This document shows positions 10,030 through 11,136 of a DNA stretch of 11,136 bases, in pieces (the stretch's first letter is position 1; every line of letters begins with the position of its first letter). The stretch covers positions 1 to 11,136 of the forward strand of contig WGEM01000482.1 in assembly GCA_015492755.1 (NCBI GenBank). The letters run 5' to 3'. Source of the DNA: Gemmatimonadota bacterium (GTDB taxonomy: Bacteria > Gemmatimonadota > Gemmatimonadetes > Longimicrobiales > Gaopeijiaceae). A program made the translations under genes and the position numbers. The notes below the pieces were generated by a model. It saw nothing but the letters and a program-made list of their open reading frames with translations, did no database searches and was not told the origin of the DNA.

Positions 10030-11136
10030 GACGACACCCTCCCCGAGGCGATGCGCCAGCGGGGAAGCGTATCCCGCCGGAGTCGCACATCCGACTCCTT
10101 CGGCGCCGTGAGGATCACCTGCCCCGCCTCCTCTCCCTCCATCAGGGCCAGCACCCGCTCGCTCCGACCTTCGTCCAGCTCCGCGAACACATCGTCCAGG
10201 AGGAGCAGCGGCCGGCGGGTGCGGGTCTCCCGCACCGTCCGGGCCTCCACCAGGCGGAGCGCCAGCGCCGCCGTGCGACGCTGCCCTCCCGACCCGAACG
10301 CCCGCAGATCCAGCGCCGCGCGCTCCTCGTCGTCCAGCACGATGAGGAGCTCATCTCGGTGCGGGCCCACCACCGTGGTGCCGAGCCGGCGCTCCCGCTC
10401 CCGGGATCGCGCCAGTGCGGTGCGGAAGGCCTGGGCCATCTCCTCGCGCGACCGCGCCCCCTCCAGGGCCACACTGGGCCGGTAGACCAGATGCGCCGCC
10501 CGTTCGTCGGAGACCCGCCTGTAATATCCGCCGAACGCCTCATCGTGGCCGGCGATCCAGCGGCTCCGTACCTCCATCACGCGGGACCCTGCGTCCACGA
10601 GCCCCGGATCCCAGGCCGAAAACACCGATTCCGGCTGTCCGTCCTTCAGCGAAGCGTTCCGCCGCGCCAGAACCCGCCGGTACTCCTGCAGTGCCTCCAG
10701 GTATCGGGCGTCCGCCAGCGAGAGCACCACGTCCAGGAAGCGCCTCCGCTCCGAGGGGCCACCACTCACCAGCTCCACGTCGGCGGGTGAGAAGATGACC
10801 GCACCCAGGTGTCCCAGCGCGTCCGACATCCGGGGAGTCTCGGCGCCGTCCACCGTCACCTTCTTTCTCTTGCGGCGTTTTTCGAAGCCCACCGCCACCT
10901 CCCGCACCGCTCCCGCGGACGCCCCGTACCCCCCGGAGTCGTCCAGCTTCGCCGCCACCCGGAAGACGTCGGCGCCGAAGGCCAGCATCTGTTCCTCCGT
11001 GGCGCCCCGGAAGGACCGGAGCGTTTCCAGGTAGTAGATGGCCTCCAACAGATTGGACTTCCCCTGTGCGTTGTCGCCGATGAGCGCAACGCCCTCCGGG
11101 GGGAATTCGAGGTCCTGACTTCCGAGGTTCCGGAAG
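10026..11136 (-). CDS. recF: DNA replication and repair protein RecF (5' end outside the window)
   Basis: RecF is an ABC-type ATPase that, with RecO and RecR, loads RecA at single-strand gaps. The window covers all but roughly the first ten residues: the frame stays open to base 11136 and reads FRNLGSQDLEF at the edge. Walker A is GDNAQGKS (nt 11078-11055). The family segments SPADVELVSGGPSERRRFLD and the ABC signature region FGSGGQRRTAALALRL follow, then Walker B PLLLLDDVFAELDEG near the C-terminus. A basic run (KRRKRKK) lies in the lobe II part. A TTG at 11048 could be mistaken for the start, but the Walker A motif upstream shows the gene begins outside. Its stop codon overlaps the GTG of the DUF721 gene. 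Confidence 0.96.

Overview
The window looks like chromosome from a high-GC bacterium, most probably a member of the Gemmatimonadota or a close relative. This is inferred from protein style, not from a marker-gene search. The signs are a secreted 6-bladed beta-propeller protein with the GEGPGEF-type blade sequence, a secreted carboxypeptidase-regulatory/TonB-plug-like protein without a barrel, a type III glutamine synthetase, and a recF-DUF721-gyrB cluster.

Left part (1-2014): a plus-strand pair of exported proteins. The first is a beta-propeller gene cut in two by an in-frame TAG at 725-727. The second is a small secreted six-cysteine protein whose ATG overlaps the propeller stop codon (ATGA). 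A weak hairpin follows it.

Next (2015-2652), on the minus strand, is a compact type II toxin-antitoxin locus of the HI1419/HI1420 (HigBA-like) kind. The toxin comes first and the antitoxin follows after 6 nt. The promoter has a perfect TTGACA box, palindromes over the -10 region, and an expected start of transcription at or next to the toxin GTG codon. Between the toxin and the glutamine synthetase stop codon lies about 350 bp without genes, which holds two near-identical 81-bp hairpin repeats, a degenerate relic of a third, and a 12-bp-arm hairpin directly after the stop codon.

Middle (2968-6771): glnN, a complete type III glutamine synthetase, is on the minus strand. It is divergent from a plus-strand AAA/STAND-like ATPase of the ATPase_2-DUF234 type. 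The AT-rich gap between them is the only obviously AT-rich DNA in the window and probably carries control elements for both genes. The DUF234 nuclease-like domain appears to have lost its catalytic residues.

Right part (6886-11136): a plus-strand exported CarboxypepD_reg/plug-like protein converges on, and overlaps by 44 bp, the end of gyrB. The minus-strand operon recF (5' end outside the window) - DUF721/DciA-like gene - gyrB is the conserved replication and repair cluster usually found near dnaA/dnaN and oriC. recF and the DUF721 gene overlap by GTGA. gyrA does not follow gyrB here.

The left and middle parts look accessory (toxin-antitoxin, repeats, a broken exported gene, a DUF234 ATPase); the right end is core. 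No RNA genes, CRISPR arrays, insertion sequences or phage genes were recognised.
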